Below, piece by piece: positions 11,296-23,066 of a stretch of 64,000 bases of DNA (positions are counted from its first letter, which is position 1; the number at the start of each line of letters is the position of its first letter). The DNA is taken from NCBI GenBank assembly GCA_016987375.1, contig PJRA01000403.1:527402-591401 (forward strand). The letters are read 5' to 3'. The notes under the pieces were generated by a model. That model saw nothing but the letters and a program-made list of their open reading frames with translations, had not been told where the DNA came from and did no database searches. The stretch is from Brachionus koreanus. Taxonomy: Eukaryota > Rotifera > Eurotatoria > Ploima > Brachionidae. The translations under genes and the position numbers were made by a program.

Positions 11296-14221
11296 TACAG
11301 CATTTAATTATTTTGACTAATGGTCATAGATCTATATATGAATGCAAAAGTTAAATTTCAGCTTGATAAAAAAAAAATTAAATAATTTCTTTTTATTTAA
11401 TTCTATTTAGAAATAATATCGAGGCTCGGCAAAAATTTGCCTCCAATTAAAAAAAGATTTTATCTCATTCTAGAAATGTAGGATTAAATAAAAATATAAA
11501 AAAAAAATTTTTTTTTTTTCAAAAACTTATCAAAATAAAACCTTAAAAAAAATTAAAATATAAAATTATTTTTATTAATTTTAAAAGAACTATTTGATTT
11601 GATTTAGAAAACAAAATCAAAAATACGAATAAAATTTCAATTGTTTTGAACATTTTTAAATTGTAAATAAAAATTTAATCTTAAGAACTTTTTTTTTTCT
11701 ATTTTAAACTCTTATTTTAGAAAAAAAATTAAATTTTTACTTTAATTTAAAAATAAGAAGTCACATCTTGATTTTTTTTGGGAAAAAAAATCCTCGACAC
11801 ATTGTCAAATTTCAAAGATCTAAAATGACATTGTATGTCGGTCAATTGCACAGTCTCTTATTAGAAAAATATTTCAGATCTTTTTTTTTTCTCTTATTTT
11901 GTCTAATAGAATAAAAAAAAAAAACTTGAAAAAAAAATTTGCATGATTTTTGTCTAGTAAAATTTCAAAATGAAAAAATTACAATCTAAAAAACCGAATT
12001 ATAAAACTGTACAATAAATAAAAATTATTGATTTTTTCTTGTAATTTGGCTCGTTTTTTTTTCTAGTATTTTGTTAATACTCAAGTCTACGAACTAGACT
12101 TGATCTAATTAATGGTCATTTGAATTTATTTATTTTGATTAATACGAAAGCTAAAATGAAAAAAGAGAGAGAGAGAGAGGGAGAATGAAGGTAGACACTA
12201 TAAAATGGTAAACATTAGCATGAAATTTCAATGGCCAATACAAAATTTGCAATTTAAGAAATATGTTAATTTGACTTGAATTGCAATAAATAAGTCGGTC
12301 ATCGTCGTTTTTTTGATACATATACTGTTTAGCATTTGCATTTATTTTTATTTATCAATCTGTCTGGCTAGCTGTCTGTCCGTCTGTATGAGCGTCTAGG
12401 CTTAAACTTTTACTGATTAATAACTAATTCAAATTAAAAAAAAAATGCTAATATATGAAAAGATTATATTTCAAGTTGTATTCTCTTCGGATGAAGGATA
12501 AAGCGTCTTTGAGTGACCACTAAGACTTAGATGTTTGAGAAAATCATAATTTTCGGCTAGCCGACCGATTATTCATCAAATAATTGCTCGTGTCTAGAGA
12601 AATATTATAATTTTAAAATTTTCAATAACTTAATTCTTTAGTTGAAACAAAAATGTGCTCGTTATAGGCGATAAATAAAAAAGCTAAATATTGTGTTTGA
12701 TTTTGAATGCAGCGGCTAGACTTGCTTCAATATTCAATTAGCTTTCGTGCATATATTTCTAGCTCTTTGAAAATAAGAAGAGAAAAATAAATAAAAAAAA
12801 AAACTAATATTAGAAAATTTTTGTTTAAGGATAGCCGTCTATTATTAAATTCAACCTTCAATATTTGTGTCTTTTCGACTGTAATTTAAAATACAAGCTT
12901 AATTTATTGTAAGCTCTCGGCTACCAGAATGAGCGAAGCATTTATGCATTTTGGATAAAAATAACAACTTTTAAACTTTTAATTTTTATTTTGTTTTATA
13001 AAATTAAAGAAAAAATTTTTAATTTTGAAGGAACTAATTTAACACCTGAGAAGCACTTTTACAGATTTTCATTTCCTCATAAAAATAGATATTTTTGAAT
13101 TATGTAAGGTTCACGTCATCCATAAGAATGAATTTTTTATTGTTGGCTTGTTGATTCTGTTGAGTTAAAAAGCATCTCAAAAACCTTTAAAATTATAATT
13201 TATACCTCTGACCTAGAATGACCCCGATCAGATTGGGTTTTTGAACCAAATTATTTGAATAAAGATTTTAATTTTTTTCACACTGGATTATTCAATAGAA
13301 GTCAGAATTTTCTGAATTTTGAAATGGATTTATTAATAGAGTACAAATTATTTTAATAGCTGATCAAAAAATTAAAACATTTAAACCTAGATTTATTTAT
13401 TAATATCTGTTTTTTTATGATAACAAAACTAAGAATAAAAAAAATCACAAGTTTTTATTAGAAAAAGACAAATAAATTGCCATAAAATAATAGATACATT
13501 TGATTTAAATACTTTTTTTCAATTTGTAAAATCATTTAAAATCTCTTCTGACCTTCGAACACTTCAAAACAAAGTGCTCAAACTCAAACAAATAAATAAA
13601 TTTTTTTATAATTTTTTCTTACACATTCTCTGGTTTTTAACATGGCCTTCTTCTTCTTGTCTTTGGTACTGAAGGATTAAAATTTTTTATTATTGATATT
13701 GTCGTAGTGTAGCTCGGTTGGATACCTGAATCGGGCTATTGAGCTTGAGTTGTTATTTCAGATTCACTGATTTCCGTTTTGTGATAACATCAATGTCAAT
13801 GGTATAGTCATTGATGATAAAACAAAATTGATGATGATCGCTCTGCCCAATCAAGCAAAAAGTTATGTCTTCATGGATGTTTCAAATATGATTCATCTCA
13901 TTTTTTTTCGTGAAAAATGTTTTTGGATTAAAACCACAAAATTCTCATCATATTCTTTCAAAATATTTAGAAACAATCCAATCATGAAAAACTTAAAACT
14001 TTCACCTCTGCTTCATATTCGAATCATTTCATCTATTACAAATGAAATTTTTTAATGCCAACAAAAGGCTCTAAATTTATCTTGATATTTTATTGGCTAT
14101 TTGAAAATTTTTTGGCTAGAAGAATTAGTGTTTTGACTTTCCTTTATGTATAACTGACAAGGCCATCTCTCTTTTTTTCGTTATTATAATTCGATCATGA
14201 GATCTTCATATTCCTATCCCA
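11296..14221. other. Upstream region of the bZIP gene, no gene seen
   Basis: About 2.9 kb of AT-rich DNA 5' of the minus-strand bZIP gene, presumably 5'-UTR and promoter at its left side. It contains long A/T runs and a short GA microsatellite (about 12167-12181). TTATGTAA at about 13099 resembles a PAR/NFIL3 site but is likely by chance at this base composition. The 75-codon frame at 13828 has no recognisable content. Confidence 0.5.
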
Positions 14222-14391
14222 GGTGCCGACAAAATAACCAACAAAGCTCTCAAATATCTTCCAGAAGAGTTTCATCATATCATGGCCAAAGTTGTCAACG
14301 GCTCTTTCAGACTAAGCCACGTCCCAAAGCAATGGAAACATGCTGAAATTGTCATGATTCCGAAGCCAGGCAAGCATCGCGACTCTTTACC
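14222..14391 (+). pseudogene. LINE reverse-transcriptase fragment
   Basis: An in-frame stretch of 56 codons reads GADKITNKALKYLPEEF..VPKQWKHAEIVMIPKPGKH, the N-terminal RT region of non-LTR retrotransposons (Jockey/CR1-like: G.D.I.NK.LK, W....I..I.KPGK). It is cut off abruptly by poly-T at 14391 and has no neighbouring palm domain. A dead 5'- and 3'-truncated piece. Confidence 0.85.
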
Positions 14392-15024
14392 TTTTTTTTT
14401 TAATTTATTCAAAATTTTCAAAAGAGGAATGAAGCTCATATAAAATGGTTTTTCCTCTTTTTTATTTCTTAAAGGCTCCTTTGGAATCATATTATATGGG
14501 ACATCTTGAATTTCTTCTAAAGTATTATCTGAAGGGTAAAGTAGTACGAAGGGTAAAGTAGTCTCTATTGATTTTGGTATAGAGTTCATCGAATATATAT
14601 AAAATAAAATTAAATTAAATAATTTATTGAAAATCTTAGAGGGAGGTATGTAAATTAAAAATTATTTTGTTAATTTAGTACTCAAATAGTTATGTTTTTA
14701 TATTAAAATGATAATTTTTATAAGATTGATATAGTTTTTATTTAATTGTTTGATATTTCCGAAATTCTAAAATTTGGGGTGAAGTTTACAGACGTTCTCT
14801 CGAAAATATGCAGTAGATTCTACACCCAAATTTATTGTATTTTGTATGCTTTTGTAAATTTAGTCAATTTTAAATTGTTAAATTCAATTAATTTTTAGTT
14901 AAGTTTCTTTTTATATTCCGTAGTGTTAAATTTCTAAGTAAATTTTAAAAAAACCTTATTTAAAACGAATTAAAATTTAATTTGAGAAAAAATTAAAAGC
15001 ATTTTTAAACTTGAAATTATAAGT
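14392..15024. other. Intergenic, no gene seen
   Basis: AT-rich spacer between the LINE fragment and the hAT element. Frames here are short and unrecognised. Confidence 0.4.
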
Positions 15025-17836
15025 TAGGGTTGTTAATTGAACTTTTAAAACTTTGATGTTTTTCATAATTTTTTCTTTTTGAAATAAAATCAAAACTTAT
15101 TGAATATTGAATTATTTTATTTAAACTAATATTTGACTTGAAATAATATTTCAAATTGAAAAATTTCAAGTCTAAAATTAAGCTTTATCCTATTTCAAAA
15201 TTTTAAATTTAAAAAAAACACATTCAATTAAAATTTAAAATACGAAAATTGTGATTAAGAAAATTTCAAATTTAAAAGAAAAAAAATTAAAAATTTCGAA
15301 ACTAAAATAATTAAATATGGGTTTAATTAATTAAGCTTGTTTTTAATAACAAAATTAACCATATCTAAAGCAGATGGATCTATTCAATTTCTAACTTCAG
15401 TTTCAACTAATCCATCCGAGCTAAATAGGTATTCTGATGGTACTGAAGAGGCGGTAACTGAAAATACTAATTGGGCCACCTCAGCGAGCCCTGGTATTTC
15501 TTTTTTATGGTGTCTATAAAAGCTTAATGCGCTAAAAATTTGATTTTCTGGTTCCACAACAAAATTCAATGAATCATAGGTTCTTAACCCTCATTTTCCA
15601 TGCCCAAAAAACTTGTTTTATTTTCAGATCCATTAGTCTCAGAATTGTCAAATATACTTGAGAGAAAATTTGATCCATCCAAATTACGAACTTTTTTTCT
15701 GTTTTTTTGGTTACTCGGTATTGGTTTTGTATTTGATTCTGGTTCACATATTTCAATACTTGATGACCCAGCGCTTAAACTTTTGGATTGTATATCAGGT
15801 GCACTTTCTCGCCCATCTATTTGTGTTTTTTGTTTATCAATATATAATTTTTTATATTTAACAACAGTAGACTTTGCCTTTTCAATCATCTGATTACTTT
15901 TAAATTCATCATCTAAATAACTAAATTTACTGTAATTATAATCTAAATAAGTTGACATCACAAAAAACTCGTTTAAAGAATCGTTCAAAACATAATAGAA
16001 TCTTTTAATTAAACTATCTATTAAATGATTTCGGATTTTATTAATATTTGAATCTTTGAAAACCATCTCAGGTAGGGTTTTGTGTAATAATTTATATATT
16101 GATGGATGTAACACAGAAGTTGTTACATATTTTGAGCCGGAAAAAAAAACAGTCAACTCCTTTAACGGCTGCAATAAACGATAAATTTCATAGATGAAAT
16201 CGAATTGTTCATCATTTGGAATATTATTACTTAAACCTTCATCAAGTTCAAGGCGCAGGCGCTTTAATGGCTCTTCATTCAAGTGTATAGATTCGATCAT
16301 AGAAAGAGTCGAATTCCATCGAGTAGAGACCTCCTGAACGAGTTTTACTTTTCGGTCTTAAATCAAGGTCTTCTTGTTTCTTTTGAAGAAGTCTATTTAG
16401 TCCATCGCTATGGCTAAAAGAAGCAACAAGCTTTTTACATTGATTAATCACTGGAATTAGTGTCTTCTCTTTGATCGTGTTTTGTTCTTCTATTTGTTCT
16501 TTTTCATTCTCGTCAATCTTAATATCTTTTGAATTGCCTTTATCATCAAACGAACGTACTAAAAAGTAAGTTTCCCTAGTAATTTTTTCAACTTTACTCT
16601 TCTAATTTTTAATTTTAACAAATCATTGACAGCTGAATTCAGCTTATGTGCTGCGCATGGTAGTGTTAAAATATTGTTACTAAACATTCTAAGTGCAGCC
16701 TTCATATTTGAACCAGAATCCGTAACAAACGAAATTACTTTATGTAACACTTTCCATTCAATTAATTTGTTCTAATTGATTCATGTAAATAAAATTGATT
16801 GTGATACTCAGTCAAGTACTGCAAAGATAAAACTCGACTCACAAATTGGAAATTTAAATAATCTATGAAATGTTTAGTAAGACTCAAATAAGCAATGTTG
16901 CTAATTGATGTCCATACATCAGTTGTAACGCATCCAAATTTCATTTTTTCAAGTTCGAGTATCAAACAAGTTTTAATTGTAGAATATATATTTGGTATTA
17001 ATTCGCATCTCAACGTTTGTCGGCAAGGTAGTTTGTAGTAATTTTTTCTAATAGTATTTATGAAATCTTGGAATTCCTCAGAATTAACAATGCTAAATGG
17101 CAAATTATTGTTTATGATTAACGAAACTAACTTCTCGTTTATTTTAGCTATTTTTGTCTTTGAAGCCGTGTACTATTCAATCACTTTTGGCTGAGTTAAG
17201 CTTTTTTGCTCCTCATCATCCTCAATATCTAGTCGAGTGCGTTTCGAAGGCTGTGCAGGTTTAATTGATTTTTCGGTAATGCTGTGTTTAAGCATAAGAT
17301 GTTTGGATATCTCATTTGTTGAACCATTGTATATAATGATGAATGAGGGAGATGTACATAAATTACATTTAGCTGAGTTAGGATTTATTTTAGTTGCGTA
17401 ATCATTTAACCATACCCAAGATCTTGGCTCCATTGCTATTCTTTTTTTTGTGGTAGGAGGGGTCGCATCGGAATTACTGGACTGTGTATTTGACGAATTA
17501 GAAATATCAGTAAGCATTCTAAACAAAATATAGAGCTTAATTAATTTTTTGTAAATTTAAAGTTAAATTATTTAGAGTTTAAATTCCAAAAATTTCAAAA
17601 TGTAACACTTTATATTCAAAATTTCAAAGTTAACAATTTTAATTTTCTGACTTTTTTTCAAGCTTTGAATTTAAAGTTTGGAATGCAATTGAAATTGAAA
17701 TTTAGAAGTTTGAAACTTTTTTTTTTTTTGAAGTCAAAAATTATAAAGTTTGAAATATTTCAAATATGTAAAAAACTAACTTGAACTTTTACCAAAAACT
17801 TCAAGTTTTCGAATTTTAGTTCAATTAACAACCCTA
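15025..17836 (-). mobile_element. hAT transposon, full length, 19-bp TIRs and 8-bp TSD
   Basis: A 2812-bp element bounded by perfect 19-bp inverted repeats TAGGGTTGTTAATTGAACT (15025-15043 and 17818-17836). The flanking 8-bp target duplications are TTATAAGT (15017-15024) and TAATAAGT (17837-17844), with one mismatch. Eight-bp duplications and a BED-finger transposase identify the hAT superfamily (ZBED/Ac-like). The subterminal parts are AT-rich. The transposase inside is on the minus strand and broken, so the copy is not autonomous, but the ends look mobilisable. Confidence 0.95.
15307..17526 (-). pseudogene. hAT transposase, all domains present, several disruptions
   Basis: Read from 17526 leftward: a BED zinc finger (SWVWLNDYATKI..C..C..H..H; 17526-17173), then a single in-frame TAG at 17173, after which the same frame continues into the first catalytic block CVTTDVWTSISNIAYLSLTKHF (17103-16762). 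A frameshift leads to FVTDSGSNMKAAL..LPCAAHKLN (16750-16559). Another frame shift leads to VQEVSTRWNSTLSMIESI (about 16341-15584). Last is the C-terminal dimerisation block LAEVAQLVFSVTASSVPSEYLFSS (15569-15384), followed by a TGA before the remaining RLSP-like end. The frame changes could partly be unrecognised introns, but the TAG and TGA look like real nonsense changes. Confidence 0.88.
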
Positions 17837-17968
17837 TAATAAGTTACTTTTAAATAGGCTTAAATCAAAGGAAAATAATAATTCTGACTAAATAAACTAA
17901 TGTTAGAATTTTTTTTTGCTGAAGAATCTTAAAATTAAAAAGTAGACAAATCTAAAAAAATTGAAATA

Positions 17969-17989
17969 CAGTCAATCTTCGATAATCAG
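17969..17989. repeat. Solo pogo-type terminal repeat
   Basis: TA followed by CAGTCAATCTTCGATAATCA, very close to the ends of the Tigger element at 6828-7588. The facing end was not found nearby, so this is probably the remaining end of a decayed or rearranged copy. Confidence 0.55.
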
Positions 17990-18543
17990 GCATTCGGAAT
18001 TCCGGAATTCTCAAAATTCCGAATAAATTTCGATTTCCCATTTCATCTTGATATATTATTTAGTAAAATATTTAAATCCGACATTGAAGATGAAGACTTT
18101 TGTCCAATATAAAATAATGAATTGATGAAAAATATTAAACACAATGAAAAATCAATCTTCAAAGAAAAATTAAAGATCAAGATTTGCAAATATTTAAATA
18201 AAAAACGAAATGAATCAACTCCATATACATCTTGAAAACGAAGGGCAGAGATGAAATACCGAATTTTAACAATGTGCAAGATAATTTACTATTGATAACT
18301 GTTTTCATTTAAAAAATATACTTACATATCTAAGATTTTTAATAAGTATAACTGACCATCTTAATTGTAAAAAATCTTTTCAAAAGATTTTTTCACTTTC
18401 AATCAATAAAACGATTTTTTATGCTTAACAGCTTCGCAGTTAATCAAAGGATACACTCATATAATCTATTTTAAATTAATAAAGGTTAAAGGATATGGGG
18501 AAATTATGATTAAAAAATCGAAAAAATTTAACTTTAATATGTT

Positions 18544-19948
18544 TTCTGGTACATCTTTAAGAACTGAATTTTAATCTGTTTAGTTTTTAAAAATTTTCAA
18601 GATTCCTAAAACTTTCCTGTTTCTCATTTTGAAAAGCAAACTTTTCCGTATTTTTAAAAAATTTTACAAAACCGAATTTACTGCGGAAGCGGAACGGAAA
18701 TTTAAATGTGTTATTATGTTAACACATTTTAGATGTGCCAAATAATTTCTTCCAAAATATAGACTTTTTAAGTCATTTATCTTTCTTCATTATAATCTTA
18801 TGAAAATTTTCCTCAAATCGAAATTCGAAATTTAATTTTATTTTTATTAAATCCTACATTTTATATAATCTTAAATTTTGATATAAAATTACGTTTAAAA
18901 TGATTTAATTTTACCCTTTCTTCAGGTTCTTTGCAAACATAAATATCTTGACCATGCTCTTTTTTAGTTCTGAATTCTATGTAAAAATAAAATAATGATC
19001 GAAATGATAAGAAAGCATTCCGGGCAAAGCAAAAATTAGACAACAAAGGACATTTTGAACCTGAAAATCTAACATTGATTTTTCTTTTTTTTAAAAAACC
19101 ATTATGATATTTGAATTCTACGACCAAAAATACATTATAGTGCACTTGATTATAAATTTTTAAATTAAGTCCTCTTTGGGTACTAGGGGCCCGAAGTTGA
19201 CCAACTCAAAAAAGTTAATAGTATTCAAATTCATATAACTAATGAATACAAAAGCTTGATATAATAATCGACCTCTCTATTGATAGCTGAGACTATAAGC
19301 TACAATAGTATAATATAATCATAGTTATTATAGTTATTTTTGGCCAAGTAATACACAATAATAAGAAAAATCGACTTTTTTAAAATTCAAAGTTGAGTTT
19401 TGATTCCTTCCCTTAATTTTTACAATAAGATCGACCACGATTCTGAAAGCGCATCAAAAACTTTACAAACTGACAAATTTTCATCTGTCCCTTTTGTGCA
19501 CTATAATGTATTTTTAGTCGTAGAATTCAAATATCATAATGGTTTTTTAAAAAAATGAAAAATCAATGTTAGATACAATTAAATACAATTTTTCAAATTT
19601 AATAAATTATAAATTGAATTTTCAAGTCGAATGAAAAATCTTATAATCGAATAATGAAATAATTGGTATGATAAAAGATAAAAAAATTATTTACTCTTAA
19701 AAAATGATAAAGCAAGTGACGATTTGATTTAACTAGTTTATCAAATTTAGAGAAAAATAAATCCTTTAAGATAAAATTGTTTTAAGATAAAACTATTTTA
19801 CTTTAATAATTCGGTTTTTTAAAATTTGTTAAAAATACGGAAAAGCTTGCTGTTTATTATGAGAAACAAGAAAGGTTTAGGAATCTTGTAAAAATATACT
19901 TTTAAAAATTAAACAGATTAAAATTCAGCTCTTAAAGATGTACCAGAA
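18544..19948. mobile_element. 1.4-kb palindromic (foldback) element
   Basis: The outer arms are inverted copies: 18544-18680 (TTCTGGTACATCTTTAAGAA..) matches the reverse of 19815-19948 (..TTAAAGATGTACCAGAA). Inner segments also pair: 19060-19143 with 19495-19575 (GTGCACTATAATGTATTTTT.. and its inverse). The middle is more diverged. A minus-strand frame at 18861-19145 lies across one arm and has no recognised domain. The right end abuts a (TA)n run, so target duplications cannot be judged. Superfamily unknown. Confidence 0.75.
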
Positions 19949-19974
19949 TATATATATATATATATATAAGTTTA

Positions 19975-21210
19975 ATTAAGAGTTAAAATTTTATGAATAA
20001 TCATCTTTAGTTAATATAATAAAAATAATTTAACAATGATAATTTTAGAGTTAGTCGAATTAATTTTTTTTTCAGTATAGCTAGTTAATTTGAATTAAGG
20101 TCGTTAAATGATTATGGGGACTCGGTTACCATAACTACCAAAACTAAAAGACTGAAACCAACCTACTATAATTCTGATTTTTTGAAAATAAAAAGTATTC
20201 CAGATGACAACAATTGTTAAATCCTTATTTAAGAATAAAGGTAAAAGATCAGAAATATTTAGCGAATCAAATAAGTTCTTTCCTTGAGTTAAACAATATT
20301 TTTTTTGATGGTCAGCAAGGTTTTAGATCAGGACGCACCGGCCAAACAGCTGTTCACGAATATCTAAGTGAGAATCATCTAAGGGGAAAAAATTAAACAA
20401 CTTTGTCTTACTAAGAGTTATTATTTTTCTATATTAATATTTTTAATGACTTAAATAACTTTCGAGAAAAATATTGCTTATATGCTTTTCTTGACAAAAT
20501 CTAATCATTTTCGTTTAAAACACTTTACTATCATAACTCGCCATAAAATTTAAAAAGCAAATTATCTAAAAATGAAAGAGATTTAATATATAATTTAAGG
20601 AATAGCAAAAATTTTAATAGAACCATTTACGAAACCCAATAATGGAGGAAAAACGTCTGGATTTTTTTACACAAGATTGATAAATAGCTTTATGATCAAG
20701 AGATCAATTTTGAAATTCACTACATTCAAGCTTTCTATTTACTATAATATTTTAATTTTTATTGATTTTGTTAAAAAATATAAAATATTTGATTTAAATT
20801 TTTCAATGTATAATTTTTATAAATAGTCAAAACTATTATTTTATTTTTTTTAAAAATTAACTTTTTATACAATTTAAATAAATAAATATTATACATGGCC
20901 ATTATTCTGTTGATTAGTCTTGAAATAGAAAATTAATCGATAACTTTGGGTAATTTATTTGGTTAAAAATTATAAAAATAAAAAACGTTTGTAATTATTT
21001 GAATAGAGAAAATTTTTTTTAAAGAATAATTTACAACTCATTTAAAATAGTCATATTATCATTTCCCCTTTTTTTTATTTTAAAATTTTTGTCCTAATCA
21101 ATTTTGACATTTTTGCTAACATAATTCTCTTTTTTTTTTGCCTCGTAAATCAAAAGAATGTTAATCAAATAGCTAGATTAGTTATGATTTTTAAATGCAC
21201 TTTTTTATTT
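19975..21210 (+). repeat. Dispersed repeat, copy 1 (partner at 28785-29560)
   Basis: Two blocks are shared with another site in the same order: 19975-20090 matches 28785-28910 (..TTTAACAATGATAATTTTAG, AGTTAGTCGAATTAA..), and 20983-21210 matches 29350-29560 (..AATAGAGAAAATTTTTTTTA..CATCAAAAG..). In this copy the space between holds a LINE RT fragment and tail. In the partner it holds unrelated AT-rich DNA. Probably one non-autonomous element carrying different inserts. Confidence 0.65.
20196..20396 (+). pseudogene. LINE reverse-transcriptase fragment
   Basis: The frame reads YLANQISSFLELNNIFFDGQ then QGFRSGRTGQTAVHEYLSE, the fingers/early palm of a non-LTR RT (..Q.GFR.G.ST..A..). The HEYLSE string recurs in the LINE at 55.3 kb, so both belong to one family. 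It ends at a stop before the catalytic DFxKAFD motif. Dead fragment. Confidence 0.82.
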
Positions 21211-22369
21211 TTTCAGTTTATTTTGTTTTTAAGTCATTTATGTTCTTTACAGAATCCTATAGATGATTTTTTTTGCATTATTATTTTGATCCAAATTAAA
21301 TTATTATAACAAAATAAGTAAAAAGAATAATTTATACTTAATTTTATCATTAATTGAAAAAAGTTAAAATTTAAGTACGGCTTTACTTGTCTTTAATTCA
21401 GACTGGAGTAAAAACCTAAGGGAAGGGACAATTAAATGAAAGTATAAAATATATAGTTTATAAACTTTATTAATTACTGTGGCCGCTTCTAGCCTTTACA
21501 AATTAGATAGAAAAGAGAAAAGAGAAATAATAATTGAGAGCTCTAAAAAAGACGAATTATTTTTGAATTGTACACTGTGATTTTATACTTGAAATCCATT
21601 CAGTAACTAACTGTATGATTTTCAAGACACAGCAAAACTTAATATTCTTTTGGAAAGTAGATGTAGTCATAATTAAGACTACAATGAAAATTAAAAAAAG
21701 GAAAAATATTAATGATCGACTTCATTTGATTTTTCTCCTTAGCAACTGATTTTTTTTTCTATTTTTTGAATTTGGATTCTTTCGAGCATACTTAAAATGA
21801 GCTTTTACAATCTCTTCGGAAGATTTTTCACCACGTATATTATGAAATTAGCTTCGGATGTAATTGATTCTAAATTTAAATTTAAGATTAGTTTTTTTTT
21901 TTAATTCAAGATTTAAAAACATTTACATACAGTAAGATTCAACTAGATTTACTAGTCAACAAGTCCTTGATGAAATCGAATGCTAGTATTCCTTTATTGA
22001 TTCTGAAAGTCAAGGTTACTTGTTTCTGATTGACCTATATTAATGAGGCAGTCCTAATTTCGTCAATCTCATTTCATACGACATATTTCTTAGAGACAAA
22101 AGTATTTTTGTAATAGTGAGGTAGAAATTACATAATGGGTATTCAATATATCTTTATTCAAAACCTTCCTTATATTCTTCCACCAATTTGACAATCAATG
22201 AAACAGAATGACTCAATTATGCCCAGACATATTTCTCACTCAACTCAAAAAGCCGGTTCGAGATTATTAACAGTTTAAGTTAGCTAAAGGCCTGTTGATT
22301 CATTATGTCGGAGGCTGTATCACATTTTAGATTCAAACTAGATCGGACTGCTGAATTTTGAATAACTTG
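21211..22369. other. Intergenic, no gene seen
   Basis: AT-rich spacer with no recognisable coding sequence, RNA gene or ordered repeat. Confidence 0.4.
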
Positions 22370-22632
22370 TTATTTTTTAATGTTTGTTTCTGAAAATGAA
22401 TTTAACCAAGGAAAAGAATAATCTAATATTGATGCTATCAAGGATTTGTATAGATTTCCTATTGTTTTGGGTTTTAGAGCCCATTTTTTATTTGATAGAT
22501 ATTCTATAATGTTAAGCCTTGAATTACAACGTTTTTTTAAATTCTCTTTCATTGGACTAAATGTAAGTTTTGAATCTAGTGTAATGCCTAAGAACTCAAC
22601 TTTTTCCTCACGATTTAAATTGTTGTTGTAGG
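22370..22632 (-). pseudogene. LINE ORF2 C-terminal fragment
   Basis: The minus-strand frame reads EKVEFLGITLDSKLTFSP, then SNKKWALKPKTIGNLYKSLI and SILDYSFPWLN. This is the thumb/post-RT region of Jockey/CR1-like elements (YLG..LD..L.F, W....TL...YKSLI.S.LDY). It lacks the RT core and ends at a stop, 3' of which is AT-rich. Confidence 0.85.
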
Positions 22633-23066
22633 TTGTAAGGTCTTGATTTTATTGTAAATTGATTGTAAATTTTGTTCTTTTTTCAAAAACCATGTAACAT
22701 TACTTTTTAACAGGCACCAAATTTTTTATTTGAAAAGAAAAGCTATATTTTAACTTCTTTAAGATACTAATTAATCATATTTTCGCGATTTTCTTTTTTA
22801 CTAATAATAAAAAAAAGTTGCCAAATCGTCTACAAACAGAAGAGAGAATTGGCAGTTTGGTTTGCAAATTGGATATTGATCAATTAAGTGACCATTTACG
22901 TTTACTTTTAAATATCTGAAAAGAAGAAATGATTTTATCCATTCATTAATTTATTAAAAACATAAAATTTATTAAATTTTACGTTTGTTAAGTATTTTTG
23001 ATTTTTCAATTTTAACTATTGTTGCTTGATATTCAAAGAAATCAATTTTTTATTTAGAATTAGTCT

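Noticed and set aside
13095..13106. TTATGTAA as an NFIL3 autoregulatory site
   Set aside because: Eight AT-rich bases are expected by chance many times in this composition, and the site is 1.8 kb from the ATG.
13828..14055. 75-codon open frame
   Set aside because: No recognisable domain, no supporting splice structure, and base composition like the spacers.
19948..19967. (TA)n as a regulatory element
   Set aside because: A simple microsatellite beside a foldback element in an AT-rich genome.
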